DNA of 64,000 bases from Mastigamoeba balamuthi (lineage: Eukaryota > Evosea > Mastigamoebida > Mastigamoebidae): contig CACRSC010001920.1 of the NCBI GenBank assembly GCA_902651635.1, positions 218,046-282,045 of the forward strand. Direction: 5' to 3'. Shown in pieces: positions 50,861-62,300 of the stretch; the stretch's first letter is position 1; the number at the start of each line of letters is the position of its first letter. The notes beneath the pieces were generated by a model. It made no database searches. It was not told the origin of the DNA and saw only the letters and a list, made by a program, of their open reading frames with translations. The translations under genes were made by a program, and so were the position numbers.

Positions 50861-52466
50861 ATGAACCCCGAGTAGTGCGCCCTCTCTCCCCCGAGCCCTC
50901 CCTCCCACATACCGCCAGCTGCTGACGGCGCGCGCGGTTCGTTCGGGGGGTGTTTTTGTGTGTTGGGCTGCTCTTGTGCGGGCGTTGTGGTGCAAATTCT
51001 CTCTCTCTGGGCGATACCCGCACCGCCGCCGCCGCCTCCGCAGCGACTACCTCTTCAAGCTGCTGCTCATCGGCGACTCTGGCGTCGGCAAGAGCTGCCT
51101 GCTGCTGCGCTTCGCGGTAACTCCCCCCGCCCGCCCGCTCTCTTCCGATCCGCTGGGGGAGAGGGAGAAGGGAGAGAGAGAGGACTTCTACCCAAAATTC
51201 CACCGCACTTCTCTTCCACACCCGCCGGGACGCAACGACTCACGCGCCCGCCGCGCCCGCAGGACGACACGTACACCGAGAGCTACATCAGCACCATCGG
51301 CGTCGACTTCGTACGCCTCCCCCGTGCCCGCCCCCGCCCGTTTCTTTTTTCGCCCTCTTTGGCTCTGCGACGGACGGGCCCCCCGCGCGGTCTCTCTGCG
51401 CTCTACCCGCCCGCGGGCTCCGCGGGGGCCCAAGCCCCCCCCTCAGGGAGCTGCTCCCCTCCTCGGTGTGGTTTTCTGCGGAATGCATCTCAGGACTAAC
51501 GAGGGGCGCTGCCTGCCTGCCTGCGTGGTCCAGAAAATCCGCACCATCGAGCTCGAGGGGAAGACCATCAAGCTGCAGATCGTCCGCAAATATCTTCCCC
51601 CAACCCCGCACCCCCTTCCTCTCTCTTCCCCCTCCGATGGGCGCGTGTGCGCTGGACGCCGGAGGAGGGGAGGAGGGGGATCGCTTGCCGAGCACCGCAA
51701 ACTGACGCGCTGCGGGGAATGTGCACGTGGATGGGCGCCGTCGACGTGGGCAGTGGGACACCGCAGGGCAGGAGCGCTTCGTGCGTAGTCCTTTTTTCAT
51801 TTCCCGACAACTCCTCCGCACCTTCTGCGGTCCCTCCTGCCTCCTCCTTCTCGTTCCCGTCGCCCTTCCTTCCATCCTTCCTTCTGCCGCCCCCCATCCA
51901 CCCCTGACATCCAATCCAATTCTTTTGTTTTTGTTTTATTCATTTCCCTATTGTCTTCTCCCCTCTGAGACAACCGAACTCAACTCTCTCTCTCTCCCTC
52001 TGCCGCAACAGCGCACGATCACGAGCAGCTACTACCGCGGCGCCCACGGCATCATCGTTGTCTATGTACGCCACAGCGGAGCGCCACCCCCTGTTGTCTG
52101 ACGGCAGGGCGCGGCGAACAGGACGTGACGGACCAGATCTCGTTCAACAACGTGAAGCAGTGGCTGCAGGAGATCGAGCGCTACGCATGCGAGAACGTGA
52201 ACAAGCTGCTCGTGGGCAACAAGAGCGACCTCACGACCAAGCGCGTCGTGGAGTTCCAGGTCGCCAAGGACTTTGCGGCGACGCTCAACATCCCGTTCAT
52301 CGAGACGAGCGCCAAGAACGCGACCAACGTCGAGACGGCGTTCATGACGATGGCCTCGGAGATCAAGAACCGCATGGTCACGGCGCCCGGCGCCAACGCC
52401 CGCCCGGGGGTCGTGCTGAAGCCGTCGTCGCAGCCCGTCAAGATCGAGAAGAGCGGGTGCTGCTAG
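50861..52466 (+). CDS. RAB1: Rab1 family GTPase
   Basis: ER-to-Golgi traffic GTPase. Seven exons (50861-50874, 51044-51116, 51263-51310, 51534-51581, 51754-51780, 52012-52065, 52122-52466) close to 202 residues. The first exon has only 14 coding bases (MNPE plus two bases of Tyr). GTP-binding motifs: [32 protein letters not shown]. The RabF/Rab1 blocks [21 protein letters not shown] and [16 protein letters not shown] are typical. It ends GCC, the geranylgeranylation site. All introns use GT-AG with GTRMG-type donors. Confidence 0.97.
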
Positions 52467-53059
52467 GGGGGTGGGCCAGGGAGAGGGTTTGTTGTGTGCT
52501 CCCGCCTGAGCTTGATCGTTATAGCAGCATTGTTCAACACGACTCGAGTCCCAATGGCGCTTCAAGTTCTCTGCCTCCAACTCCTCTCTCCCTCCCTCTC
52601 CCTCCCCCGGGTCCTGGGACGAACGAGTGAAGCCCCACGCAGGAAAAACAAAAAAAACAGGAACAGGGTGGATGTGCCTGATTCCACGGCACCCGCTGGG
52701 AAGGCTTGCGGACAAACAAAAACAGATCACGATGTTCACAACGCGCGATGTCGAGTAGGGAACCTACCGGGTTCGGAGACCCACTACTACAGACACGGTT
52801 ATTACCAAATCTCTGAGGCTCTGCCTCTGGCGTAGGGTAACCGGTTAACACTCGGATTTAAATGTAAATGGTCTCATGGTGTAGTGGCATCACATCGACT
52901 TGACGTGTCGAGGGTTCCAGGATCAATACCTGGTGGGACCATTTTTCCTTGGATGAAAGCAAACCGTGAGCTTTTTTTGTTGTGCTTAAACGTTGTCTCG
53001 GTTACGAACAACTGCTAGACCTGCAATTCCTTGTGCGACACACTGAGTCTGGTCATTGT
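52467..53059. other. Intergenic with tRNA-like gene
   Basis: 593 bases between the RAB1 stop and the stop of the minus-strand gene at 53060. Apart from the tRNA-like gene at 52870 there is no recognised feature. Confidence 0.6.
52870..52941 (+). tRNA. tRNA-like gene, anticodon GAC (Val), second copy
   Basis: Identical over all 72 bases to 48511-48582 but on the opposite strand and followed by ATTTTTCCT, again a pol III terminator. Shared flanking bases (CCATTTTTCCT then GG) show that the copies were duplicated with a little 3' flank. Confidence 0.65.
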
Positions 53060-54545
53060 TTACGTCACGCCGAGAGGGTGCAACAAAACAAAACTCTGGA
53101 ATGCAGCCTCATAACCGCCCCGAATGCACACGACGTTCACACACTCGAAGAGGCTCTCATTCCTGGTCACCAACCAGGAATGCTCTTCTGTGCCGCTCGC
53201 ATTGCCAAAGCACCTCAGCCAGACCGCCCCATTGCCCTCCTGCACCACGAAGGAGTGCTCGCTGGTAACCGAGAGGCTCTTGGTGGCCTGGACCTTCCCC
53301 AGGATGGCCGGCGACAGCTGCACCACAGAAACCTCGAGCGTGTCTGGGTCGACCTGCAGCTGCGCTCCGGTGCCCAGGCGCGCTTCTGCCTGCGAAAGCA
53401 GCTGACTGGCACGAACAACGTCCTCCACAGCATCCGATCGGAGTAGGCCTGGGCTTCTGAACAGAAGGTGCGACAGGGGCAACTGGCAGACATTACACTC
53501 GCCAGTGGCCACCTCGATCGTGTACAGCAGCTCGCCGCTGCTGAGAAACAGAAACCTGCCAGACGGCGACCACATGCACGCATAGCATCTCGCAGCTGCG
53601 GAGCACTGCACGAACACAGGTCGGCGGTGCGCCCTTCCCACGGGAACGATGGCGACCCCACTCACATCATTCCCTCTGTGCCTCCGAGGGCTGCAGATGG
53701 CCAGCAGCTCTGTCCTCTCGTCGAGGCAACAGACGAGCTCCGTGCACCAGCCGCCCAGCATCGTGAACGCGCCGATGAGCTCTCCCGAGCGCGCGTCGTA
53801 GCTGTAGAACGACGTGCACGACCCGGGCCACGGCAGCGCGCTGTCCCTCGGTGCGTATGCCCTGGCGAAGCGGACGGCCAGCAGGACGACGGTCGCTGTG
53901 TGCGCCACCAGCCTGACAGATACAGTGCACTTGGCGGGCCTCGTGCTGCACGCCAGCGGCGGCCGCTCGAGCTCCCGCACGCCGCCGAAGCCTGGCCGCA
54001 CGAGCACAGCCCGGACGCTCCTGGCGGTCTTCTGGCGGCCCTCGGGCACGCAGAACGCGACCACCGCAGGGCGCGGAGCGAGCAGCTCGACAAAGAGCGC
54101 GTCCCGCACGAGGACAGGAGGCAGCAGCTGCAGGGGGCTCTCGCGCCCGGCCCTCGGGTGCATCCCCAGGGCCACCGCCAGGGCAGCGTCGCGCAGGCAG
54201 GAGCAGCCCGAGGGCGCCGGGGGGGGCCACGACCGACGCCTCTGCCGCGTCGTCGCGAGGGGGCAAGTGCGGCAGCCACAGCGACCGGACCTCCCAGAGG
54301 AAGTGCCAGGCAGAGGCCTTGCCCTTGCGGGGCGGCGGGATGAGGGCACAGGGCAGCAGTTCGCACAGCGCGAGGGCCGTCTCGAGGGAGCACGAGGGCT
54401 GGCGGTACCAGGGGCGCGTGGAGAGCGGGGGGTGGGGGCTCCGGTGGGGCGGGTTGCTGCCGATGTCCCGCAGCGCCTCGAGAACGGTGTGGACGTCGGT
54501 GCCCCGGGGCAGTGCTTCCACAAAGGCCTCGAGCGTGATCACCAT
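53060..54545 (-). CDS. Unrecognised propeller-like protein, frame broken at a C7 run
   Basis: Begins MVITLEAFVEALPRGTDVHTVLEALRD at 54545. The first part stays in one frame to about 54225, where the coding character moves to another frame at a run of seven G (plus strand 54220-54226). From there GCSCLRDAALAVALGMHP continues to the stop at 53060-53062. The larger C-terminal part contains beta-propeller-like segments (CYACMWSPSGRFLFLSSGELLYTIEVATGEC, LIGAFTMLGGWCTELVCCLDERTELLAIC, SLSVTSEHSFVVQEGNGAVWLRCFGN). No family recognised. The break is either a true frameshift or a homopolymer sequencing error; the open and compositionally normal flanks favour the latter. Confidence 0.6.
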
Positions 54546-54577
54546 GGGGAGCTAGAGGGCGGGCTCACAGTTCGCCT

Positions 54578-55294
54578 TCAGTTGAATCTTTTTTCTGCTG
54601 GTATCTGAAACCCAGCGCGTTCTGCAGCTTCTTCGAAGTCGGGGTTTGCCAACTGACGGTGAACGGCCCGCAGCACGGCATACTTGCTGATGCAGGCCGG
54701 CCCAGTTAGGGACGCTTCCCTGGGCTTGTCGGAGGAGACGACCACCAGCCCATCTTCTTGGGATGACGGCATACCAAGCTCAAGATCCTCAGCCGTGCCC
54801 TCAGTGCGGCAGCAGTCCTGGTGTCCGGGTCACTTCTCAGAATCACCGACAGAAGCCAAACGCTCACTGGGCTGTGCGATTGTGCGACCAGCTCTATTTG
54901 ATCCATTGGTTACGGAGGGTGGGAGAAGCCAGTGAAGTCCACAACCGCGTTGACCACACCTGTGGGCTGCCCCACAGCGCCATCATGTTGCGAGAATTCT
55001 GAAAGAACTTCAGAGGCGGGCGGCATCGCTGCCCCACAGCTGACGTGGAAGAAAGAGATAAACAGAACAATCGAGTGATTTGGATCCAGAGGCCTGTGGA
55101 GGACCAATGGGAAGGAGAGGCAGAACCCAGGGGACTGTGGTCACCAATCTCACTCCCACCACGACCAGCGCTTCCAGCAAACCAGGCCGAATATGAGCAC
55201 ATTTCCGCTTTGGGTCTCTGATGCAATCCCACGACTCGCGAGGATCTGTGACGTTTGAGACCAGCGAATAACAACCGTGCTCACATTCTGTCAT
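54578..55294 (-). other. Possible fragment of an unrecognised gene
   Basis: The minus strand shows several short, plausible exon-like stretches: ECEHGCYSLVSNVTDPRESWDC near 55285, HSIVLFISFFHVSCGAAMPPASE near 55080, IELVAQSHSPVSVWLLSVILRSD near 54890, and ISKYAVLRAVHRQLANPDFEEAAERAGF ending at TAA 54578-54580. I cannot join them with confidence and recognise no domain. It may be a receptor-like or decayed gene. Confidence 0.3.
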
Positions 55295-55579
55295 TTGACT
55301 ACAGCAATCATCAACGTTCAGTTTGACTGTCTGATGGTTCCTGCTTCCACTTGCTTCACCAGCACAACACTCTCACTCCACTCGGTTGCAATCCAGCCCA
55401 TGCACCACACCGGTGCTACCACACTCACAGGCCCCTTTCAGATTCATCGAGTGCCGACTGCCAGCACTCGCCCGTTGTTTGCGAGAGATCCCAGCACCAG
55501 GAAAGATATTGCAACCAATTGCTCTCCCCCCATCCCCCTGTAACACTTCGCAAAAACCATTCAGCACACTTGACGGTTT

Positions 55580-56290
55580 CACTGCCCGACAAACAACAAG
55601 TGGTTGATCCAAGTTTCCTTCGAGCAAATGTGGTGGCGTTGAAAAACGCCGTTTTTGTGGAGCGACAGGGGACGCCCACGGCAAGCCGGGAATGAGATCG
55701 GCGGGCTTGCACTGGAAAGCGCACGAACGTGAGTACACAGCGTACGAAGAAGTGTGCAGAGATAGGGCGTATCATTTGCATTGCGTTGATGTTGACTCCG
55801 CTGCAACGCCGACGTGGCCAGGCCACCGCTCCTCGTCGACCTGCAACAGTTGTACGGGCACGCGTTGTCCCCTGCACCGCCTCAGCTCCGGGTCGCGGGA
55901 GTCGTGCGCACACGAGGCTAGTGCAAGCCCCCCGGATGCTCGCAGTGCAGGGGGCCGGGGATACCCACAACCCCCGCGCGCCCCTCTGTGAGTCCCTCTG
56001 TCGCCCCCATCCAGCCCGCACGCACCCGCCTGCCCTCTGCCCGCACCCCCGACGCTGAGCACCACGTCATCGCCAGCCGAACACGTCGCGCGAACACGAA
56101 CACCCCGCGACCGCGATCGCCTTGTCGCGGCTCGTCTGTTCGCTCTGCTGTTAGATACCCCCCAAAAGGAAGGGTTATTCTTCATCAGAATGCCCCAGAG
56201 GTGGGTCATCCGCGCACCGGCGAGTCCGCGGCCAGACTCTGGCGTTTGATTCGCGATGAGGTCCTCGCTCACCTCTCGGCGGACTGTGGA
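55580..56290. repeat. Direct repeat unit, copy A
   Basis: About 700 bases related in the same orientation to 57240-58030. The core 55800-56115 is nearly identical to 57500-57830 (gacgtggccaggccaccgctcct, ctcagctccgggtcgcgggagtcgtgcgcacacga and onward); the flanks are more diverged. No convincing protein. Likely part of a repeated, perhaps mobile, element. Confidence 0.8.
55635..55657 (+). ncRNA. Conserved GAAA-loop hairpin followed by T-run
   Basis: GGCGTT-GAAA-AACGCC forms a perfect 6-bp stem closed by a GNRA tetraloop and is followed by GTTTTTG. The same element is at 57296-57316. Could be the end of a pol III or structured transcript; this is inference from the repeat and the fold only. 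Confidence 0.3.
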
Positions 56291-56787
56291 CAGATCCAGT
56301 CAACGTCAGAACAATCAAATTCAAATTGGGCCCAACAATTCGGAAATGAAGAGAGCCAACGGCAGAGGCGCACCTGAGAAAATAGACGAGCGCAGCGGAT
56401 GACGGAGCAAATCGGCAGCGGCCGCGATATCAACAAACTGCTGTGTCTGGTTCTGCGCTGCACCGCGGGTATGGAAATGGATGATTGAATTCGAGGATTT
56501 GGTTTTTCATTCTTGTTCGATTTGCGGGAAAAGACACGCGGGCAGGGGGATGCCCGCGCATGGAGCTGCGGCGGGGCGCGCACGAGGTCCCGAGTGATCG
56601 GCGACGCGACACTACAACGGGGAGCGGCAACGGTAACGAATTCGAGGGTCAAATGAAGGGCGCTCGGAACAGACAGCAGAAGGCGCGTCGAGAAAAACCG
56701 CGGGGGGGTGGTGCCGGCCGGCACTCTTTGACGCGATTTCCCGACAGCGCGGGGGAAGGGGGCGGGGTGAGCGCGACCTACGTATGG

Positions 56788-57000
56788 TAGGGAAGAGGCG
56801 CTTCGTGGACGGGCCCGACCAACAGCCTCGCACTGTGCTATTTTGTTTTTACTTTGTGGTCCCCTGATTTCCCTGCAGACGTCACGCGATACACGTCACA
56901 GAACATCGGAATCTGGCGCCATCAATCTACGCAGATTCTCCATCGGATTTGGCATAGGGCTGCACGCCAGCCCGTGCACGTCGACGCCACCGCACTCGCA
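56788..57000 (+). repeat. Dispersed repeat family, copy 1
   Basis: Shares gaagaggcgcttcgtggacgggcccg, ttactttgtgg and gacgtcacgcga(t/c)acacgtcacaga with the right edge of the window (63785-64000, minus) and the second half with 58545-58700. A short frame gives ADVTRYTSQNIGIWRHQS here and ADVTRHTSQSLGIL at copy 2. Confidence 0.85.
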
Positions 57001-57239
57001 GGCCGCGTGCAGATCCCCAAGAGCTGGCCGACTCTGAACGGCAGAGGCTAAGGGCGATTCTTCCGGCCGACAGTGGCGTGTCCGCCGAACCACCGAGCAG
57101 GCGCCGTCTGCTGACGCAGAAGACCAATGGACACCAACACAGTTGCCGCTCTGGCATTATTTGGAACACCAATTGTCGTTTGTTCGATTGCAGCGTTACA
57201 CAAAGACCACCTCACGACGCCATTCGGCCCAGTCAACGG

Positions 57240-58030
57240 TACTACACAAGCGCACAACAAGCGGTCTATCAGAGTTTCTTCCGAGCAGTTGAGGTGGCGT
57301 TGAAAAACGCCTTTTTGTGGATCGACAGGGAACACCGGCGTGATGATCGATGGCGCACGAGACCTGTGCGATAAATCGGTAAAACGTGAAGAAGAGAAGA
57401 GTGGACAGAACAACGCCTCCTTCATGTCGTCATCGTCGCCGTACGCAGACACGCCGTCATCAAGACACGTCAAGTCGCGCATTCGTCGTGGTGATGTTGA
57501 CTGCGCCGCAACTCCGACGTGGCCAGGCCACCGCTCCTCCTCGACCTGCAACAAATGTACGGGCACGCGTTGTCCCCTGCACCGCCTCAGCTCCGGGTCG
57601 CGGGAGTCGTGCGCACACGAGACTAGTGCAAGCCCCCCGGATGCTCGCAGTGCAGGGGGCCGGGATACCCACAACCCCCGCGCGCCCCTCTGTGAGTCCC
57701 TCTGTCGCCCCCATCCAGCCCGCACGCACCCGCCTGCCCTCTGCCCGCACCCCCGACGCTGAACACCACGTCATCGCCAGCCGAACACGTCGCGAGCACG
57801 AACACCCCGCGACCGCCATCGCCTTGACCTGGACCACAAACGTCGGGGGCTTTGTCTCTTCGTGCGCTCCTGGTGATGTTGTTTTCCAGAAAGGCAGTCA
57901 AGCAGGAAAAAGTCCGTGAGGTGAGGTCGTCTTCGCACCCGTGAGGCCGGACCGGCATCGCCAGTGGCTCGCAATGAAGTCCTCGCCCACAACTTGGCGC
58001 ACTGCTGGATCAGACAGGTCAACGCCCGGG
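57240..58030. repeat. Direct repeat unit, copy B
   Basis: Second copy of the unit at 55580-56290, about 1.66 kb downstream. After the near-identical core it continues with a diverged match (gcaatgaagtcctcgcccacaacttggcgcactgctgg against gcgatgaggtcctcgctcacctctcggcggactgtgg), so the duplicated unit is longer than the core. Confidence 0.8.
57296..57316 (+). ncRNA. Conserved GAAA-loop hairpin followed by T-run, second copy
   Basis: Same GGCGTT-GAAA-AACGCC stem-loop followed by TTTTTG as at 55635, inside the second direct-repeat unit. Confidence 0.3.
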
Positions 58031-58544
58031 AGATTCGAATCGGCATGGAATCCGGAAAGAGCCAAGTAAAAACCAGAAACCGAGCGAACGACAGTGTGGC
58101 GCACCTGGTCCACGGGGCACACGCGAGGCGCGCGGTGAGACCGAGAGGAGATCGTTGCGGTGGTGGCCGACGGCTGCGCTCTGGGATCCGCGCGGCACCG
58201 CGTATTTAGCGTATTAAGGAATTGAATCAATTATTGCGTGAATTGCGAGTGTGTTCAACAATCGGGGGGAAAGCGCGTGATTGACACCCTGCGCCGTGCG
58301 GAAGGATTACAACAAGGCGCGCGGGCGAGCTCTCCAAACCGCAGCGGCGGCCCGTGCGGCAAACAACGGAGTATCGCAACGCGGCAACTTTTCCTATTCG
58401 GAGAAAGAACAAGAGCAACCCGCGAAGACGCATTGAGGGAGCGCAGGGGGCGCAGCCGCACGATGCCGGTGTCCGACGACGAAGGGGCGTACGCTCGGCA
58501 GAGGGTGGAACAGGACGCTTCAGGACGCTCGACAACCTCGCACA

Positions 58545-58700
58545 ATGTTAATTTGTGGCTGCTGCGGGACCGAAGATACCGCCGACGTCACGCGACACAC
58601 GTCACAGAGTCTCGGAATCTTGCGCTCAGAATCAGCGAAGAATCTGCCTCGCCCAACATCGCAGGCCCGCAAGGCACGAGCCTCCCGAGCTGGCATCGGC
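58545..58700 (+). repeat. Dispersed repeat family, copy 2
   Basis: Contains gacgtcacgcgacacacgtcacagagtctcggaatctt and aggcacgagcctcccgagct, both shared with the copy at the right edge of the window. Its position relative to direct-repeat unit B is like that of copy 1 relative to unit A, so it is probably the end of the same element. Confidence 0.85.
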
Positions 58701-58841
58701 ACTCACATCGGGAAGAGCCCCATACGGGCCCACCCGGGGCTCAACAGCTTTCCCGCAGAGGCCATCACGGCAAGGACCGAAGACTGGTGATGTCATATAT
58801 TAAGAGGCTGTGTGCAACTGCGGGTGCGCTGCCTGCGCGGG

Positions 58842-59148
58842 TCACAGGCGCTGCTGCGACAGCGCTGGCGGGGCGGCGGAAGAGCGGCGACGCAGGTCGC
58901 GGACGACGGCGGCGAGGGCCTCGGGGTTGACGTTGGCCTCGCAGAGGCGCACGAGGAGGCCGAGGGACTCCCTGTCGAGCCCCGTGTTGAGCAGCCTCGA
59001 CACCTCCCACGCGACTGCACGGGGGACAAAGAGAGGGGCAGGGGTGAGTGAGTGCCCAACAGCGGGCGCGGAGGGAGGGGGAGGCGAGCGCACTGTCGAA
59101 GGTCTCGCGGGCCTCCTCGATCTGCTGCATCTGCTGCTTGTCCGCCAT
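58842..59148 (-). CDS. MZT1: MOZART1 (mitotic-spindle organizing protein 1)
   Basis: Tiny gamma-tubulin complex subunit that recruits the complex to microtubule-organising centres. Exons 59148-59094 and 59014-58842 close to 75 residues (donor GTGCGC, acceptor GTGCAG). Signature: AWEVSRLLNTGLDRESL, LLVRLCEANVNPEALAAVVRDLR, matching ISRLLNTGLDxETLxxCVRLCExGxNPEALxxVIKEL in animals and plants. Divergent from MSH6 with 157 bases between start codons. Confidence 0.93.
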
Positions 59149-59305
59149 CGATCCGACGACGACGCGCGGGCTGACAGGCAAAGCGCTTGGATATATTTGT
59201 GGCGCCAAAAACGAAGATTTTGCAATCTTATCTTGGTGTCACGGCCTGATTTCCTGGATCTCTTCATCGCATCACACAAAAAAGGGCGGCAGAGAGAGGC
59301 GGCAG
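59149..59305. promoter_or_regulatory. Bidirectional promoter region MZT1/MSH6
   Basis: 157 bases between the divergent MZT1 and MSH6 start codons, with an AT-rich centre (ggatatatttgtgg near 59190). Promoters of both genes must lie here. Confidence 0.6.
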
Positions 59306-62300
59306 ATGAGCAAGCAGGCCTCCCTCTTCTCGTTCTTCGCCAAGAAGTCGGCGCCAGCGGCCACGTCCACGGCCGCCGCGCCGTCGACGTCGACGTCGCC
59401 GCCGTCGTCCGAGTCGCCGGCGCCGACGACGCCCCAGCGGACGCACAAGCGCCCCGCCCCCTCGGACGCCGCCCCCGCCCCCTGCTGCGGCGCCAGCAGC
59501 CCCCGCAGGCCCTCGGGCGCGGGCCCTGCGCTGGCCACCACCCCCCCAGCGTCGCCGGCGGCCAAGCGGCCCCGCACCGCCGCCAGCGAGCAGCCGCCCC
59601 AGCGCAGCGCGGCGCCCGCACAGCCGCCGGCGTCGTCGCCTGCCCCCGCTGCCACGGGGGTGGCAGGGGACGGCATGGAGGACGAGGTGCGGAGGGCCCT
59701 CGAGGGCATCACGCCCGAGATGCTCGACAACGACTTTGAGTCGCCCCGGCAGCGGCAGCAGCAGGCGAGGCAGGAGAGGCAGGAGAGGCAGGCGAGGCAG
59801 GCGGTGAAGAAGGAGGCGGTGGTGGAGGTGCCCGACGGCGACGGGGACGACGGGGGCGACGGGGAGTCGTCGGGGATGGACGAGGCCGAGGTGCGGAGGC
59901 ACGAGAGGTACGCGGACGGGTACTTCAACACGGCCAAGCGCAGGGAGCTGCACCGCGAGGCCGTGGGGGCGCCGCAGGGCGACAGGTGCCCGTTCCTTCG
60001 CGACGTGCGCGACGCGGCGATGCGCAGGCCGGGCGAGCCGGGCTACGACCCGTCGACGCTGCACATACCCAGCAGCTGCTGGGCCAAGATGACCAACTTC
60101 GACAGGCAGTTCTGGCAGATCAAGTCCTCGCACTTTGACACTGTACGCCCTTGCACCTCCCCCCCACCGCTCGTCGGCTGCGGCTGCACCCGCTTGCACC
60201 TCCGCTGCAGCCCTCCCTCTTCCCCCCTACGCCTCTCGTGCTCTATGCCTGGCTCGCCCTCACCTCGCGTCGTGTTGGTCGTTTGCATTTGTCAATGGCT
60301 TTCTTTTCCTCGTCTGCTGTTGTCGCTGTCTCGCTCCCCCACCCCCCACTCTCAGTGCGCTGTTGCCTGTCCCGTCCTCGCCTCACCTCATGGCGACCAG
60401 TGGTCTGTGACTTTTCTTTGTTTTGCTGCTGCTGTGTGCTCGTTTCTGCATCTGTGCCCGCTTGTCCCTTGGCTTCATTCGCCCTTTGCATCCTTCATTT
60501 GGTACTCTGCGAGAGCCGCGTTCGTCATGCTGTCACGACCAGGCGGGGGCTCATGTCCTCTTCACGGATGTCAGGCGATCAGCCGGCTTTGTGCCTAACC
60601 TCTTGCGCTGTGGCCCTGCAGATTGTGTTCTTCCGCAAGGGTAAGTTCTACGAGCTGTACGAGTCGGACGCAGAAATCGGGCAGCGGGAGCTGGGCCTGC
60701 GCCTGACAGCCCGCCAGAACACGCGCATGGTCGGTGTGCCCGCCGCCACGCTGATGGAGTGGACCGCCAAGCTCCTCTCGCGCGGCTACAAGGTGGCCCG
60801 CGTCGACGAGCTCCCCGCGGCCTCCGCCTCCTCGACGTCGATCCTCCAGCGCGAGCTCGTCCGCGTCTACACGCCCGCGACGCTCACCGACGAGTCTATG
60901 CTCAGCGGCCCCGCTGCCGTCTACCTCTGCGCTGTCGTCGAGCTGGCCTCCACGCCCCCGCGCTACGGCGCCTGCGTCGTCGACGCCGCGGCCGCCGAGA
61001 TCCGCTGCGGCGAGTTCACCGACGACAAGGCGCGGACTGCGCTCGAGACGCTGCTCGTGAGCCTGCGCCCGCGCGAGCTGCTGCTGGCGCCCGACGGCTC
61101 GGACAACGCCCCGTCGCAGCTGACGCTGGCGCTCGTCTCGAGTGTCTGCGCGGGGTCCGCGGACGTCTCGCGCAGGCCCACGGCGGAGCCCGATGCCACC
61201 GCGAAGGAGCTCGACGGCGTCTTCGGGGGCAGCGCGTGGCCCGCGGAGGTCCGCGCCGTCCGCGAGTCGACGCTCGCGCTCGCTGCTGTCGGCATGTGCG
61301 TGAGCTACTTGCGGGTCATCAAGATGGACGCGCAGGTGCTGCCGTGCGCGCGCTGGGGCCCGCTGGGGTCGCTGGCGCTGCAGGGCGGCGCCGGGGAGCT
61401 CACGGACTCGCTGGTGCTCGACGGGCAGACGCTGCGCAACCTCGAGGTGCTGCGCAACAGCTCCGGAGGCACCGAGGGCACGCTGCTCGCGCTGCTCGAC
61501 CACACGGCCACGCACTTTGGGCAGCGCACGCTCGTCAAGTGGCTGTGCGCGCCCCCGTGCGACCCCGCGCGCATCGAGGAGCGCCACAACGCCGTCGACG
61601 ACCTCCTCGCGCGCCCAGACGCCGCGCAGGCGCTCAGGTCGGCGCTCAACGTCGGCGGGGACCTCGAGCGCCGCGCGGCCCGCGTGGCCTCTCAGGGCTC
61701 CCTCTGCAGCGCGTCGCTGCTGCTGCAGGTCCTCTGCGCGTTCGACAAGTGGAGCAGCGCGCTCAGCAAGCGAGTCGCGCCGGCGCTCGAGGGCTGCAAG
61801 TCGGCGGCCCTGCGCGCGCTCACGACGCTGCAGGGCCGGGGAGGAGCGCACCCGGACATCGAGGCGGCGCTGGCGCAGTTCCGCGAGGCCGTCGAGCTCG
61901 ACGCCGAGGCCAAGTACCTGCGGCCGCGCAAGGGCTACGACGCCGAGTACGACAGGCACATGGAGGAGCTCGTCCGCGTGCGCGCCGAGATGGACAAGTT
62001 CCTCGCGGACATGCGCGGCCTGTTCAGGACCGACGCCGTGCGCTGGGCCGCGCAGCAGGAGGCCGCGGCCGGCGCCGACGCCGACGACGACAACGCGGAC
62101 GACCCCGCGGCGTCGGTGTCGCGCAAGCCGCCGGCGGCGAGGCACAAGGCCAAGCCCGGCAAAAAGGAGGTCGCCGACAAGCGCCTGGTGCTCGAGGTCC
62201 CGCGCAAGGCGCTCGACAAGCGCAAGCCGCCCGCCGACTGGAGCCTCGTCAACGAGAACAAGACGCGCTCGCAGTTCTGGACACCGCTGGCCGAGCGCTG

